Shown here: piece after piece, positions 38,295-46,217 of the stretch
Numbering within the stretch: position 1 is the first letter of the stretch
How the letters are laid out: each line of letters starts with the position of its first letter
Source of the DNA: Pseudomonas sp. AKS31
GTDB taxonomy: Bacteria; Pseudomonadota; Gammaproteobacteria; Pseudomonadales; Pseudomonadaceae
Length of the DNA: 51,420 bases
Reading direction: 5' to 3'
NCBI RefSeq assembly: GCF_023634765.1
Contig: NZ_JAMLFX010000009.1
Location: 95,300 to 146,719, forward strand
Notes under the pieces: model-generated
Database searches by the model: none
Told to the model about the DNA's origin: nothing
Seen by the model: the letters and a program-made list of their open reading frames with translations, nothing else
Position numbers and translations under genes: made by a program

Positions 38295-40442
38295 TTAACC
38301 GAAGAAGCTCTGGCCGTTTTTGGCCATTTCGCGCAGCTTCGCGGTCGGGTGGTACAGCGCGCCCAAATCAGCGTACTGGTCAGCCAGGGCAACGAACTCG
38401 GCAACACCGATCGAATCGATGTAGCGCAGCGCACCGCCACGGAATGGAGGGAAACCGATACCGTAGACCAGACCCATGTCGGCTTCGGCGGCGGTTTCAA
38501 CGATGCCGTCTTCCAGGCAACGCACGGTTTCCAGGCACAGCGGGATCATCATCCAGTTGATGATGTCTTCGTCAGTGACTTCGCGCTGCTCGTAAACGAT
38601 CGGCTTGAGCACTTCCAGCACCGATGGATCGGCAACTTTCTTCTGCTTGCCTTTCTTGTCGGCCTCGTAGGCGTAGAAGCCCTTGCCGTTCTTCTGGCCC
38701 AGGCGCTTGGCTTCGTACAGCACGTCGATGGCCGAACGACGGTCATCCTTCATGCGGTCCGGGAAACCTTCAGCCATGACGTCACGACCGTGGTGACCGG
38801 TGTCGATGCCGACCACGTCCATCAGGTAGGCCGGGCCCATCGGCCAGCCGAATTTTTCCATGACCTTATCGATACGGACAAAGTCCACACCGGCGCTGAC
38901 CAGCTTGGCGAAACCGCCGAAGTACGGGAACAGTACACGGTTAACGAGGAAGCCCGGGCAGTCATTGACCACGATCGGGTTCTTGCCCATTTTCTTGGCG
39001 TAGGCAACGGTGGTGGCAACAGCCAGTTCGCTGGACTTCTCGCCACGGATCACTTCCACCAGCGGCATCATGTGCACCGGGTTGAAGAAGTGCATGCCGA
39101 CGAAGTTTTCCGGACGCTTGAGGGCTTTCGCCAGCAGGCTGATGGAAATGGTAGAGGTGTTGGACGCGAGGATGGTGTCCTCTTTGACCTGAGCTTCAAC
39201 TTCAGCCAGTACGGCTTGCTTGACCTTCGGGTTCTCGACCACAGCTTCGACCACCAGATCGACGTGACCGAAGTCGCCGTAGGACAGGGTTGGACGAATG
39301 GCGTTGAGCACTTCAGCCATTTTCGCAGCGGTCATGCGACCTTTATCAACGCGGCCAACCAGCAGTTTGGCGGCTTCGGCCAGACCCTGCTCGATACCGT
39401 GCTCGTTGATGTCCTTCATCAGGATCGGCGTACCTTTGGAAGCCGACTGATAGGCGATACCGCCACCCATGATGCCCGCGCCGAGTACAGCGGCCTGCTT
39501 CACGTCTTTGGCGATTTCGTCGTAGGCCTTGGCCTTTTTCTTCAGCTCCTGATCGTTCAGGAACAGACCGATCAAGCTCTGCGCGGCAGAGGTCTTTGCC
39601 AGTTTGACGAAACCGGCGGCTTCGACTTCCAGCGCTTTGTCACGACCGAAGTTCGCGGCTTTCTGGATGGTCTTGATCGCTTCAACCGGCGCCGGGTAGT
39701 TCGGGCCAGCTTGACCGGCGACAAAACCTTTGGCGGTTTCGAAAGCCATCATTTGCTCAATGGCGTTCAACTTGAGTTTTTCAAGTTTCGGCTGACGCTT
39801 GGCCTTGAAATCGAACTCGCCGGAGATGGCGCGCTTGATCAGCTCAAGGGCAGCTTCCTGCAGTTTCTCAGGAGCAACCACGGCATCGACGGCGCTGACT
39901 TTCAGAGCGTCTTCAGGGCGGTTTTCCTTGCCGGCGGCAATCCACTCGATGGCGTTGTCGACACCGATCAGACGCGGCAGACGCACGGTGCCGCCGAAGC
40001 CTGGGTAGATGCCCAGTTTGACTTCCGGCAGACCGATCTTGGCCTTGGTCGACATGACGCGATAGTCAGCCGCCAGGCACATTTCCAGACCGCCGCCCAG
40101 CGCGATGCCGTTGATGGCCGCTACGGTCGGAACGTTGAGGTCTTCGAAATCGCTGAAGATCTTGTTGGCTTCGAGATTGCCAGCAACCAGCTCGGCATCC
40201 GGCAGCTTGAAGTTGTCGACAAATTCGGTGATGTCGGCGCCGACGATGAACACGTCCTTGCCACTGCTGACGATCACGCCCTTGATCGAAGCATCTGCCT
40301 TGATGGTGTCTACGGCCTGACGCAGTTCGTTCAGGGTTAGACGGTTGAACTTGTTGACGGACTCACCCTTGAGGTCGAATTTCAATTCGACGATGCCACT
40401 TTCAAGAGCTTTAACCGTGATGGCTTTACCTTCGTAAATCAT
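38295..40442 (-). CDS. fadB: Fatty-acid oxidation complex alpha subunit (enoyl-CoA hydratase / 3-hydroxyacyl-CoA dehydrogenase)
   Basis: This 715-residue multifunctional enzyme combines an N-terminal crotonase domain (oxyanion sites in FIVGADITEF and LGGGLEMCLAAD) with a 3-hydroxyacyl-CoA dehydrogenase NAD domain (GAGIMGGGIAYQSA at about 320, then VGMHFFNPVH) and two C-terminal 3HCDH domains. The frame is open to 40595, but the ATG at 40442 (MIYEGKAITVKALESG) matches the family start and length. It is the first gene of fadBA. A long upstream region contains a likely PsrA operator. Confidence 0.98.
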   Translation of the reverse strand: MIYEGKAITVKALESGIVELKFDLKGESVNKFNRLTLNELRQAVDTIKADASIKGVIVSSGKDVFIVGADITEFVDNFKLPDAELVAGNLEANKIFSDFEDLNVPTVAAINGIALGGGLEMCLAADYRVMSTKAKIGLPEVKLGIYPGFGGTVRLPRLIGVDNAIEWIAAGKENRPEDALKVSAVDAVVAPEKLQEAALELIKRAISGEFDFKAKRQPKLEKLKLNAIEQMMAFETAKGFVAGQAGPNYPAPVEAIKTIQKAANFGRDKALEVEAAGFVKLAKTSAAQSLIGLFLNDQELKKKAKAYDEIAKDVKQAAVLGAGIMGGGIAYQSASKGTPILMKDINEHGIEQGLAEAAKLLVGRVDKGRMTAAKMAEVLNAIRPTLSYGDFGHVDLVVEAVVENPKVKQAVLAEVEAQVKEDTILASNTSTISISLLAKALKRPENFVGMHFFNPVHMMPLVEVIRGEKSSELAVATTVAYAKKMGKNPIVVNDCPGFLVNRVLFPYFGGFAKLVSAGVDFVRIDKVMEKFGWPMGPAYLMDVVGIDTGHHGRDVMAEGFPDRMKDDRRSAIDVLYEAKRLGQKNGKGFYAYEADKKGKQKKVADPSVLEVLKPIVYEQREVTDEDIINWMMIPLCLETVRCLEDGIVETAAEADMGLVYGIGFPPFRGGALRYIDSIGVAEFVALADQYADLGALYHPTAKLREMAKNGQSFFG

Positions 40443-40592
40443 CAACTGATCTCCACGATATGGAAGCTGAACAGTACACGTCGGACGCAGGCGAATGGCT
40501 CGGCAGGACGCTTTTTCGTCGATGCTAACGCCAATCCACCCGGCACACCCGCCAACGCGATAGTCGGGATTCTGTAGGAGCAGTCTGTAAGA

Positions 40593-40619
40593 CAAACGCT
40601 CAATTCATACGCCCGTTTG
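40593..40619. promoter_or_regulatory. Candidate PsrA operator upstream of fadBA
   Basis: The outer arms CAAAC and GTTTG are 17 bases apart, the same as in the psrA operator. The inner site CATAC-GCCC-GTTTG (40606-40619) is one base off the PsrA pattern. A candidate -10 TATGAA on the minus strand falls inside it, but no clear -35 is seen. It lies about 150 bp before fadB. Confidence 0.7.
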
Positions 40620-40804
40620 ATTTGGGTACGTCACCTTCACGGAATTTCCGACAATTGTCAATCGCCCAAAATACGGGTTGAAATGCGACTTTGCGGTCAT
40701 TTCTGTAAGACGAAGACCCGCAACACGCGTCTGCATGTGAAGCCATTCATAGAATCAATAGTTAGAAAAGTCGCCCTAATTCGCGGCGGCCCTTGTTTAA
40801 AGGG

Positions 40805-40912
40805 CTACGCTGGGTGGACTACGGAGAGATATGCTGACCCTGTCAGCATCAAAAAGAAGTTTCCGGCCTGCCTGGCCACCCCGCCCGACGAATCATGTCG
40901 GGCTTTTTATTG
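40805..40912 (+). ncRNA. Candidate sRNA (about 95 nt) upstream of fadB
   Basis: A -10 element CTACGCT (40805-40811) fits the RpoS/sigma-70 form CTAYRCT. It is preceded by a perfect dyad GCCCTT-N5-AAGGGC (40789-40805). The predicted transcript from about 40818 has an 8-bp hairpin (ATGCTGAC-CCT-GTCAGCAT, 40831-40849), an A-rich single-stranded stretch (CAAAAAGAAG), a GGCC hairpin, and a terminator (GCCCGAC/GTCGGGC, 40883-40903, then TTTTTAT). No plus-strand gene lies upstream, so the terminator needs a local transcript. The call is from structure only. Confidence 0.5.
40883..40909 (+). terminator. Orphan plus-strand Rho-independent terminator
   Basis: A 7-bp stem GCCCGAC (40883-40889) / GTCGGGC (40897-40903) has loop GAATCAT and is followed by TTTTTAT. 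It lies between divergently transcribed neighbours with no annotated plus-strand gene before it. It is the 3' end of the sRNA candidate. Confidence 0.8.
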
Positions 40913-40960
40913 CGCGTCTGCCGGACGTTCCCCACCGTTGCAGTGGGAAAAGTCCGCGCC

Positions 40961-41398
40961 TCACGCCAGTGCTTTCAGAGTGGCGTCAATGTCCTGCAAA
41001 ACCGAGGCTTCGCCCTTCTCGCCCCAATACAAGGCGATCATCTGTTTGTCTGCCTCGACTTTGAAAACGTTGCCCGGCAACTTTTCGAAATGATTGAGCA
41101 GCGCACGGTCCTCACAGACTTCCTGCCACTGATTGACCCACACACCCGGTGTTTTCTGCCAGTAAGTCCAGCACGCAGGCTCTTTGCCCCGGCGCGGCCG
41201 ATGATACTGCGCACACGGATTGGGCGGCTCCTGCGCCAGCCAGTGCGGCCATTCCTGAGGCGCCAGTTGCATGGCCAGCCCCATGCGTCGAGCTTCCATG
41301 CGCAGGGCGATGCGACCGCTTTGCGCGCGCGATGGGCGCAACCACGCCAGCGGACTTAAAACCACCAGCAGGATTGACACCACTAACCAGACCGTCAT
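40961..41398 (-). CDS. Conserved membrane-anchored hypothetical protein
   Basis: This 145-residue protein has one N-terminal membrane helix (about residues 2-20, MTVWLVVSILLVVLSPLAWL) and then a soluble domain containing RIALRMEARRMGLAMQL, several Trp residues and a pair of Cys (NPCAQY and EPACWTYW). No family name is recognised beyond the PA3015-type position. The start at 41398 is preferred to 41428 because it gives a clean signal anchor. It is divergent from the universal stress gene. Confidence 0.8.
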   Translation of the reverse strand: MTVWLVVSILLVVLSPLAWLRPSRAQSGRIALRMEARRMGLAMQLAPQEWPHWLAQEPPNPCAQYHRPRRGKEPACWTYWQKTPGVWVNQWQEVCEDRALLNHFEKLPGNVFKVEADKQMIALYWGEKGEASVLQDIDATLKALA

Positions 41399-41501
41399 AT
41401 CTCTATTCCCAATTCTTGATGAGCGCATTCTGTCACTTTGGAACCAATGCGCCTGAAACCAGCCATACTTAACAATATTGAAACCTCACGAGGAGCACCT
41501 C

Positions 41502-41939
41502 ATGCCCTACCACCACATCCTGGTCGCCGTAGACCTGACCGAAGAGTGCGACCCTGTGATTCACCGCGCCCGAGAGCTGTCGGTGAGCAATGGCGCCAAG
41601 CTATCGCTGGTGCACATCGTTGAGCCGATGGCCATGGCGTTCGGCGGTGACGTGCCAATGGATCTGTCACAACTGCAACAACAGCAGTTTGATCAGGCCA
41701 AGGAGCGACTTGAGCGCTTGAAAGCCAAATATGCAGAACTTGAAGGTGCCAACTGCCACCTGACCTATGGCCAGCCACGCCAGGAAATTCATCATTTCGC
41801 CAAGGAAAACACGTGCGATCTGATCGTGGTCGGCAGCCATGGCCGTCATGGTCTGGCACTGTTGCTCGGCTCGACCGCCAACGACGTACTCCACGGTGCA
41901 CCATGCGATGTATTGGCGGTACACCTGGTCAAACGCTGA
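41502..41939 (+). CDS. Universal stress protein (UspA family)
   Basis: This 145-residue single Usp domain begins MPYHHILVAVDLTEECDPV. The ATP-binding loop GSHGRHGLALLLGSTAND (G-x2-G-x9-GS) is intact, so it is likely of the nucleotide-binding Usp class (UspFG-like) rather than the UspA type that lacks the loop. The start at 41502 has GAGGAG upstream. An in-frame ATG at 41478 lacks a good site. It ends at a strong terminator. Confidence 0.93.
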   Translation: MPYHHILVAVDLTEECDPVIHRARELSVSNGAKLSLVHIVEPMAMAFGGDVPMDLSQLQQQQFDQAKERLERLKAKYAELEGANCHLTYGQPRQEIHHFAKENTCDLIVVGSHGRHGLALLLGSTANDVLHGAPCDVLAVHLVKR

Positions 41940-41960
41940 TCCTCCGGCAGCTCCTGCAAA

Positions 41961-41998
41961 AAGCCCGGCCTCACGCAAATGAGGCCGGGCTTTTTTGT
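41961..41998 (+). terminator. Terminator of the universal stress gene
   Basis: A 14-bp stem (AAAGCCCGGCCTCA / TGAGGCCGGGCTTT, 41961-41974 and 41981-41994) has loop CGCAAA and a T-run. The reverse direction also has an adjacent TTTT, so it can serve the convergent uup gene. Confidence 0.93.
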
Positions 41999-42009
41999 TA
42001 CCGGATCAA

Positions 42010-43932
42010 TCAGGCATCCAGCTCGGCCCAACGCTCCACCAGCGCATCCAGCTCAGCCTGCAACTGCTCCAGCGAAGCAATCACCTTGGCCGTTTCTGCC
42101 GGCGGTCGCTGATAGAAACCGCCTTCAGCCATTTCGGCTTCTACCGCAGCGATCTGCTGTTCCTTGGCGTCGATATCGCCCGGCAACGCTTCCAGCTCAC
42201 GCTGCAGCTTGTAACTCAGCTTTTTCCTGGCCGCCGGGGCTGCAGCGGCAGGCGCAGCAACCACAGCAGGCTCAGCGGTGACTACCGCCGAATTCAGGTC
42301 AGCCTTGCCCGATTTGCTTTCAGTCACGCCCAACAGGCGCGGCGAGCCGCCCTGACGGATCCAGTCCTGATAGCCGCCGACGTATTCACGCACCTTGCCT
42401 TCACCTTCGAAGACCAGGGTGCTGGTGACCACGTTGTCGAGGAATGCCCGGTCGTGACTGACCATCAGCACGGTGCCGTTGAAGGTCAGCAGCACTTCTT
42501 CGAGCAGCTCGAGGGTTTCCACGTCGAGGTCGTTGGTCGGTTCGTCGAGGACCAGCAGGTTCGCCGGCTTGCTGAACAGCTTGGCCAGCAACAGACGCGC
42601 CCGCTCACCACCCGACAGCGCCTTGACCGGCGTACGAGCACGCTGCGGGCTGAACAGGAAGTCGCCGAGGTAACTCAGCACGTGACGGCTCTGACCATCG
42701 ATATCGATGAAATCGCGACCTTCGGCGACGTTGTCGATCACGGTCTTTTCCAGATCCAGCTGATGGCGCAACTGGTCGAAGTACGCCACGTCGATCCGCG
42801 TGCCCTCTTCCACTTTGCCGCTGGTCGGTTGCAGACCGCTGAGCATCAGTTTCAGCAGGGTGGTCTTGCCGGTACCGTTGGCGCCAAGCAGGCCGATACG
42901 GTCGCCTCGCTGCAGGACCATCGAGAAGTCCTTGATCAGGAACGGCCCGCCCGGATGCGCAAAGCTGACATTTTCGAGGACCATCACCTGCTTGCCGGAC
43001 TTGTCAGCGGTTTCCAGCTGAATGTTGGCCTTGCCGGTGCGCTCGCGACGCTCGCTGCGCTCAACGCGCAGGGCTTTCAGGGCGCGGACGCGGCCCTCGT
43101 TACGGGTACGACGTGCCTTGATGCCCTGGCGGATCCACACTTCTTCCTGGGCCAGACGCTTGTCGAACAGCGCGTTGGCGGTCTCTTCAGCGGCCAGCGC
43201 GGCTTCTTTGTGCACAAGGAAACTGGCGTAGTCGCCGTTCCAGTCGATCAGGCCGCCGCGATCCAGCTCAAGGATGCGCGTGGCCAGGTTTTGCAGGAAA
43301 GAACGGTCGTGCGTGATGAACAGCACGGCGCCCTGGAAATCTTTCAGGGCTTCTTCGAGCCAGGCAATTGCACCGATGTCCAGGTGGTTGGTCGGTTCGT
43401 CGAGCAGCAGCAGATCCGGCTCTGACACCAGCGCCTGCGCCAGCAGGACGCGACGACGCCAGCCGCCGGACAGTTCGGCGAGGGTCTTGTCTGCCGGCAG
43501 TTGCAGACGGCTCAGAGTGCTGTCGACGAGGGTCTGCAAGCGCCAGCCGTCACGGGCTTCGAGGTCGTGCTGAACGTGCATCAGCTTGTCCAGATCGGCA
43601 TCGGTGACGATGTTCTGGCTCAGGTGATGGTATTCGGCGAGCAAGGCACCGACGCCGTCGAGGCCTTCAGCCACCACGTCGAACACGGTCCGCTCGTCGG
43701 CCACCGGCAGTTCTTGCGGCAATTCGCCGATTTTCAGACCGGGGGCACGCCACACCGAGCCGTCATCGGGCTTCTGGTCGCCCTTGACCAGTTTCATCAT
43801 GCTGGACTTGCCAGTGCCGTTGCGGCCGATGATGCACACCCGCTCACCACGGGCGATCTGCCAGGACACCTTGTCCAACAACGGCATAGCGCCGAACGCA
43901 AGGGACACATCGCTGAATTTGAGCAGGGTCAT
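42010..43932 (-). CDS. uup: ABC-F family ATPase, Uup-like
   Basis: This 640-residue soluble protein has two ABC domains in tandem. Domain 1 has Walker A GRNGTGKSS and LSGGWRRR. Domain 2 has GANGTGKTT and LSGGERARLLLAKLF. The intervening linker is arginine-rich (ARRTRNEGRVRAL), and the C-terminal 70 residues form a predicted coiled coil. No membrane domain is present. ABC-F proteins act on ribosomes; Uup is also linked to DNA transposon excision in E. coli. The Uup assignment rests on the C-terminal coiled coil. EttA-type is less likely. The start at 43932 (MTLLKFSDVSLAFG) is typical. Confidence 0.9.
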   Translation of the reverse strand: MTLLKFSDVSLAFGAMPLLDKVSWQIARGERVCIIGRNGTGKSSMMKLVKGDQKPDDGSVWRAPGLKIGELPQELPVADERTVFDVVAEGLDGVGALLAEYHHLSQNIVTDADLDKLMHVQHDLEARDGWRLQTLVDSTLSRLQLPADKTLAELSGGWRRRVLLAQALVSEPDLLLLDEPTNHLDIGAIAWLEEALKDFQGAVLFITHDRSFLQNLATRILELDRGGLIDWNGDYASFLVHKEAALAAEETANALFDKRLAQEEVWIRQGIKARRTRNEGRVRALKALRVERSERRERTGKANIQLETADKSGKQVMVLENVSFAHPGGPFLIKDFSMVLQRGDRIGLLGANGTGKTTLLKLMLSGLQPTSGKVEEGTRIDVAYFDQLRHQLDLEKTVIDNVAEGRDFIDIDGQSRHVLSYLGDFLFSPQRARTPVKALSGGERARLLLAKLFSKPANLLVLDEPTNDLDVETLELLEEVLLTFNGTVLMVSHDRAFLDNVVTSTLVFEGEGKVREYVGGYQDWIRQGGSPRLLGVTESKSGKADLNSAVVTAEPAVVAAPAAAAPAARKKLSYKLQRELEALPGDIDAKEQQIAAVEAEMAEGGFYQRPPAETAKVIASLEQLQAELDALVERWAELDA

Positions 43933-44146
43933 GAGCTTCTCCAAAAACCGGGCGCGCATTCTACCTGAGTTAGGGCTTCAACAGGCCGGCAATTTGTCTG
44001 TCGAAGCACTCTGCACAACATTTGTTGCGAACTTGTGCTGCGAGGCCCGCAAAGCTTTCGCCGCTTGCTGGCAAAAGGCTAAGCTACAGACAATTCAGTG
44101 CTGATTGATGTCGGCACTTGTCATGATTTCTCTGCCCGGATGTCTC

Positions 44147-46075
44147 ATGCGCAGTCGCCTTTTCAGTGTCTTGTCCTGTTTGCTACTTACCGCCGCTGCC
44201 GCTCAATCCGCCCAGGCGGTGGACCTGTCCACCCAACGCCAGTATTACGATGAAGCCAAGCGCGCCCTGGCCAAAGGCGATACCGGCCCGTATTTCCGTT
44301 ACAGCCAGGCCTTGGCCGATTACCCGCTGGAACCGTACCTGGCCTACGACGAACTCACCGCGCGGCTGAAAACCGCGAGCAACGCGGAAATCGAGAAGTT
44401 CCTCGCCGAACACGGTGACCTGCCCCAGGCCAACTGGATGAAACTGCGCTGGTTGCGTTGGCTCGCCGACCGTGGCGACTGGGCAACCTTCGTCAAATAT
44501 TACGACCCGAAACTCAACTTCACCGAACTGGATTGCCTCAATGCGCAATACCAGATCACTCACGGAAAGAAAGCCGAGGGTTACGCCAACGCCGACAAGC
44601 TCTGGCTAACCGGAAAATCGCAACCTGCGGCATGTGACGCGCTGTTCGGCATCTGGGCCGCCGACGGCCAGCTCACCGAACAGAAACGCTGGGAGCGCAC
44701 CAAGCTCGCCGCCCAGGCACGCAACTATCCACTGGCCAACAGTCTGGTCAACGGCCTGACCACCCTCGCCCCGCGCGGCCGTTTACTGGTGGATGTGGCA
44801 CAGAAACCGGAGCTGCTCAATCAGCCTTCGCGCTTCTCCCCGGCCGATGAGCCGATGGCCGATGTGGTCAGCCTCGGCTTGCGCCGACTGGCCCGTCAGG
44901 ATCCGGACAAGGCCATGGCGTTGCTCGACGGTTATGCCAGCAGCATGCATTTCTCCCGCGATGAAAAAGTCGCGATTGCCCGGGAAATCGGTCTGACCCT
45001 CGCTCGCCGTTTCGACAGCCGCGCGCTGGACGTGATGACCAAATACGACCCGGAGTTGCGCGACAACACCGTCTCGGAATGGCGTTTGCGCCTATTGCTG
45101 CGCCTCGCTCGCTGGGACGACGCATACGAACTGACCAAGCGTCTCCCGCAAGACCTGGCCACCACCAACCGCTGGCGCTACTGGCAGGCGCGTAGCCTTG
45201 AACTGGCCCAGCCGCAGAACCCGCAAGCGCAAACCCTGTACAAAAACCTCGCCCGCGAGCGCGATTTCTACGGTTTCCTCGCCGCCGATCGCTCGCAATC
45301 GCCTTACTCGCTGAACAACAAGCCATTGATGCTGAGCCAAGCGCTGATCAACAAAGTGCGCAACACGCCGGGCGTGCGCCGCGCGCTGGAATTCCATGCC
45401 CGTGGGCAGATCGTCGACGGTCGCCGCGAGTGGTATCACGTCAGCCGCCATTTCAATCGCGATGAAATGGTTGCCCAGGCCAAACTCGCTTACGACCTGA
45501 AATGGTACTTCCCGGCCATTCGCACCATCAGTCAGGCGCAGTACTGGGACGATCTGGATATCCGCTTCCCGATGGCCCATCGCGATACGCTCGTGCGTGA
45601 AGCCAAGGTGCGTGGCCTGCATTCGAGCTGGGTGTTTGCCATTACTCGCCAGGAAAGTGCCTTCATGGACGACGCCCGCTCCGGCGTCGGCGCCAGTGGC
45701 CTGATGCAATTGATGCCCGGCACCGCCAAGGAAACCGCACGCAAGTTCAGCATCCCGTTGGCTTCACCGCAGCAGGTGCTCGATCCGGACAAGAACATCC
45801 AGCTCGGCGCCGCTTACCTGAGCCAGGTGCACAGCCAGTTCAACGGCAACCGCGTTCTCGCCTCCGCCGCCTACAACGCCGGCCCGGGACGCGTGCGTCA
45901 ATGGCTGCGTGGCGCCGATCACCTGAGCTTCGACGTCTGGGTGGAAAGCATCCCCTTCGACGAAACCCGTCAGTACGTGCAGAACGTGCTGTCGTACTCG
46001 GTGATCTACGGCCAGAAGCTCAACTCGCCACAGCCGCTGGTGGATTGGCATGAGCGGTATTTTGATGATCAGTAA
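44147..46075 (+). CDS. slt: Soluble lytic murein transglycosylase
   Basis: This 642-residue periplasmic enzyme has signal peptide MRSRLFSVLSCLLLTAAAAQSAQA, a large alpha-helical superhelix (U and L domains, about 25-470), and a C-terminal lysozyme-like SLT domain. The catalytic Glu is in TRQESAFMDDA, followed by GASGLMQLMPGTAKETA and AAYNAGPGRVRQW. It cleaves peptidoglycan to 1,6-anhydromuropeptides, which NagZ (also in this window) later processes. The in-frame ATG at 44105 is rejected because it breaks the signal peptide. Confidence 0.95.
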   Translation: MRSRLFSVLSCLLLTAAAAQSAQAVDLSTQRQYYDEAKRALAKGDTGPYFRYSQALADYPLEPYLAYDELTARLKTASNAEIEKFLAEHGDLPQANWMKLRWLRWLADRGDWATFVKYYDPKLNFTELDCLNAQYQITHGKKAEGYANADKLWLTGKSQPAACDALFGIWAADGQLTEQKRWERTKLAAQARNYPLANSLVNGLTTLAPRGRLLVDVAQKPELLNQPSRFSPADEPMADVVSLGLRRLARQDPDKAMALLDGYASSMHFSRDEKVAIAREIGLTLARRFDSRALDVMTKYDPELRDNTVSEWRLRLLLRLARWDDAYELTKRLPQDLATTNRWRYWQARSLELAQPQNPQAQTLYKNLARERDFYGFLAADRSQSPYSLNNKPLMLSQALINKVRNTPGVRRALEFHARGQIVDGRREWYHVSRHFNRDEMVAQAKLAYDLKWYFPAIRTISQAQYWDDLDIRFPMAHRDTLVREAKVRGLHSSWVFAITRQESAFMDDARSGVGASGLMQLMPGTAKETARKFSIPLASPQQVLDPDKNIQLGAAYLSQVHSQFNGNRVLASAAYNAGPGRVRQWLRGADHLSFDVWVESIPFDETRQYVQNVLSYSVIYGQKLNSPQPLVDWHERYFDDQ

Positions 46076-46093
46076 CCGGTAACGCCGGTTAAG

Positions 46094-46217
46094 TAGGAGC
46101 TGCCGAAGGTTCGGGCCGCGTTCGGACGATCTTTTGATTCTGATTCAAACAAAAATGCCCGCATTTTCATGCGGGCATTTTTACATCAAAAGATCGCAGC
46201 CTCCGGCAGCTCCTACA
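46094..46217. repeat. REP-like inverted repeat (GATCGCAGCC family) enclosing a terminator
   Basis: Left arm (TAGGAGCTGCCG at 46094, GATCTTTTGAT near 46127) and right arm (ATCAAAAGATCGCAGCCTCC and GGCAGCTCCTACA, 46184-46217) belong to the same family as 4262-4336, but the left arm has drifted. The strong terminator sits between them. The right arm overlaps the stop codon of the ABC exporter gene. Confidence 0.85.
46151..46182. terminator. Bidirectional terminator, slt / ABC exporter
   Basis: A perfect 14-bp stem AAAAATGCCCGCAT / ATGCGGGCATTTTT has loop TTTC. A and T tracts flank it on both sides. Confidence 0.95.

Larger units (their letters stand above)
40443..40960. other. Intergenic region upstream of fadB (518 bp)
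   Basis: No convincing protein gene is seen. The region contains the candidate PsrA operator (40593-40619) for fadBA and a plus-strand candidate sRNA with its own promoter-like sequence and terminator (about 40789-40912). Open frames on the plus strand at 40617-41093 and 40831-41064 run through the terminator and into the oppositely oriented gene. Confidence 0.7.

Noticed and set aside
38349..40340. 663-residue open frame on the plus strand opposite fadB
   Set aside because: Antisense to a canonical fadB. Composition is typical of a GC-rich shadow frame and no ribosome site is seen.
40831..41064. 77-residue plus-strand open frame in the fadB upstream region
   Set aside because: GGAGAG is too close to the ATG, the frame runs through an intrinsic terminator and then antisense into the gene ending at 40961, and the protein has no family resemblance. 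An sRNA fits better.
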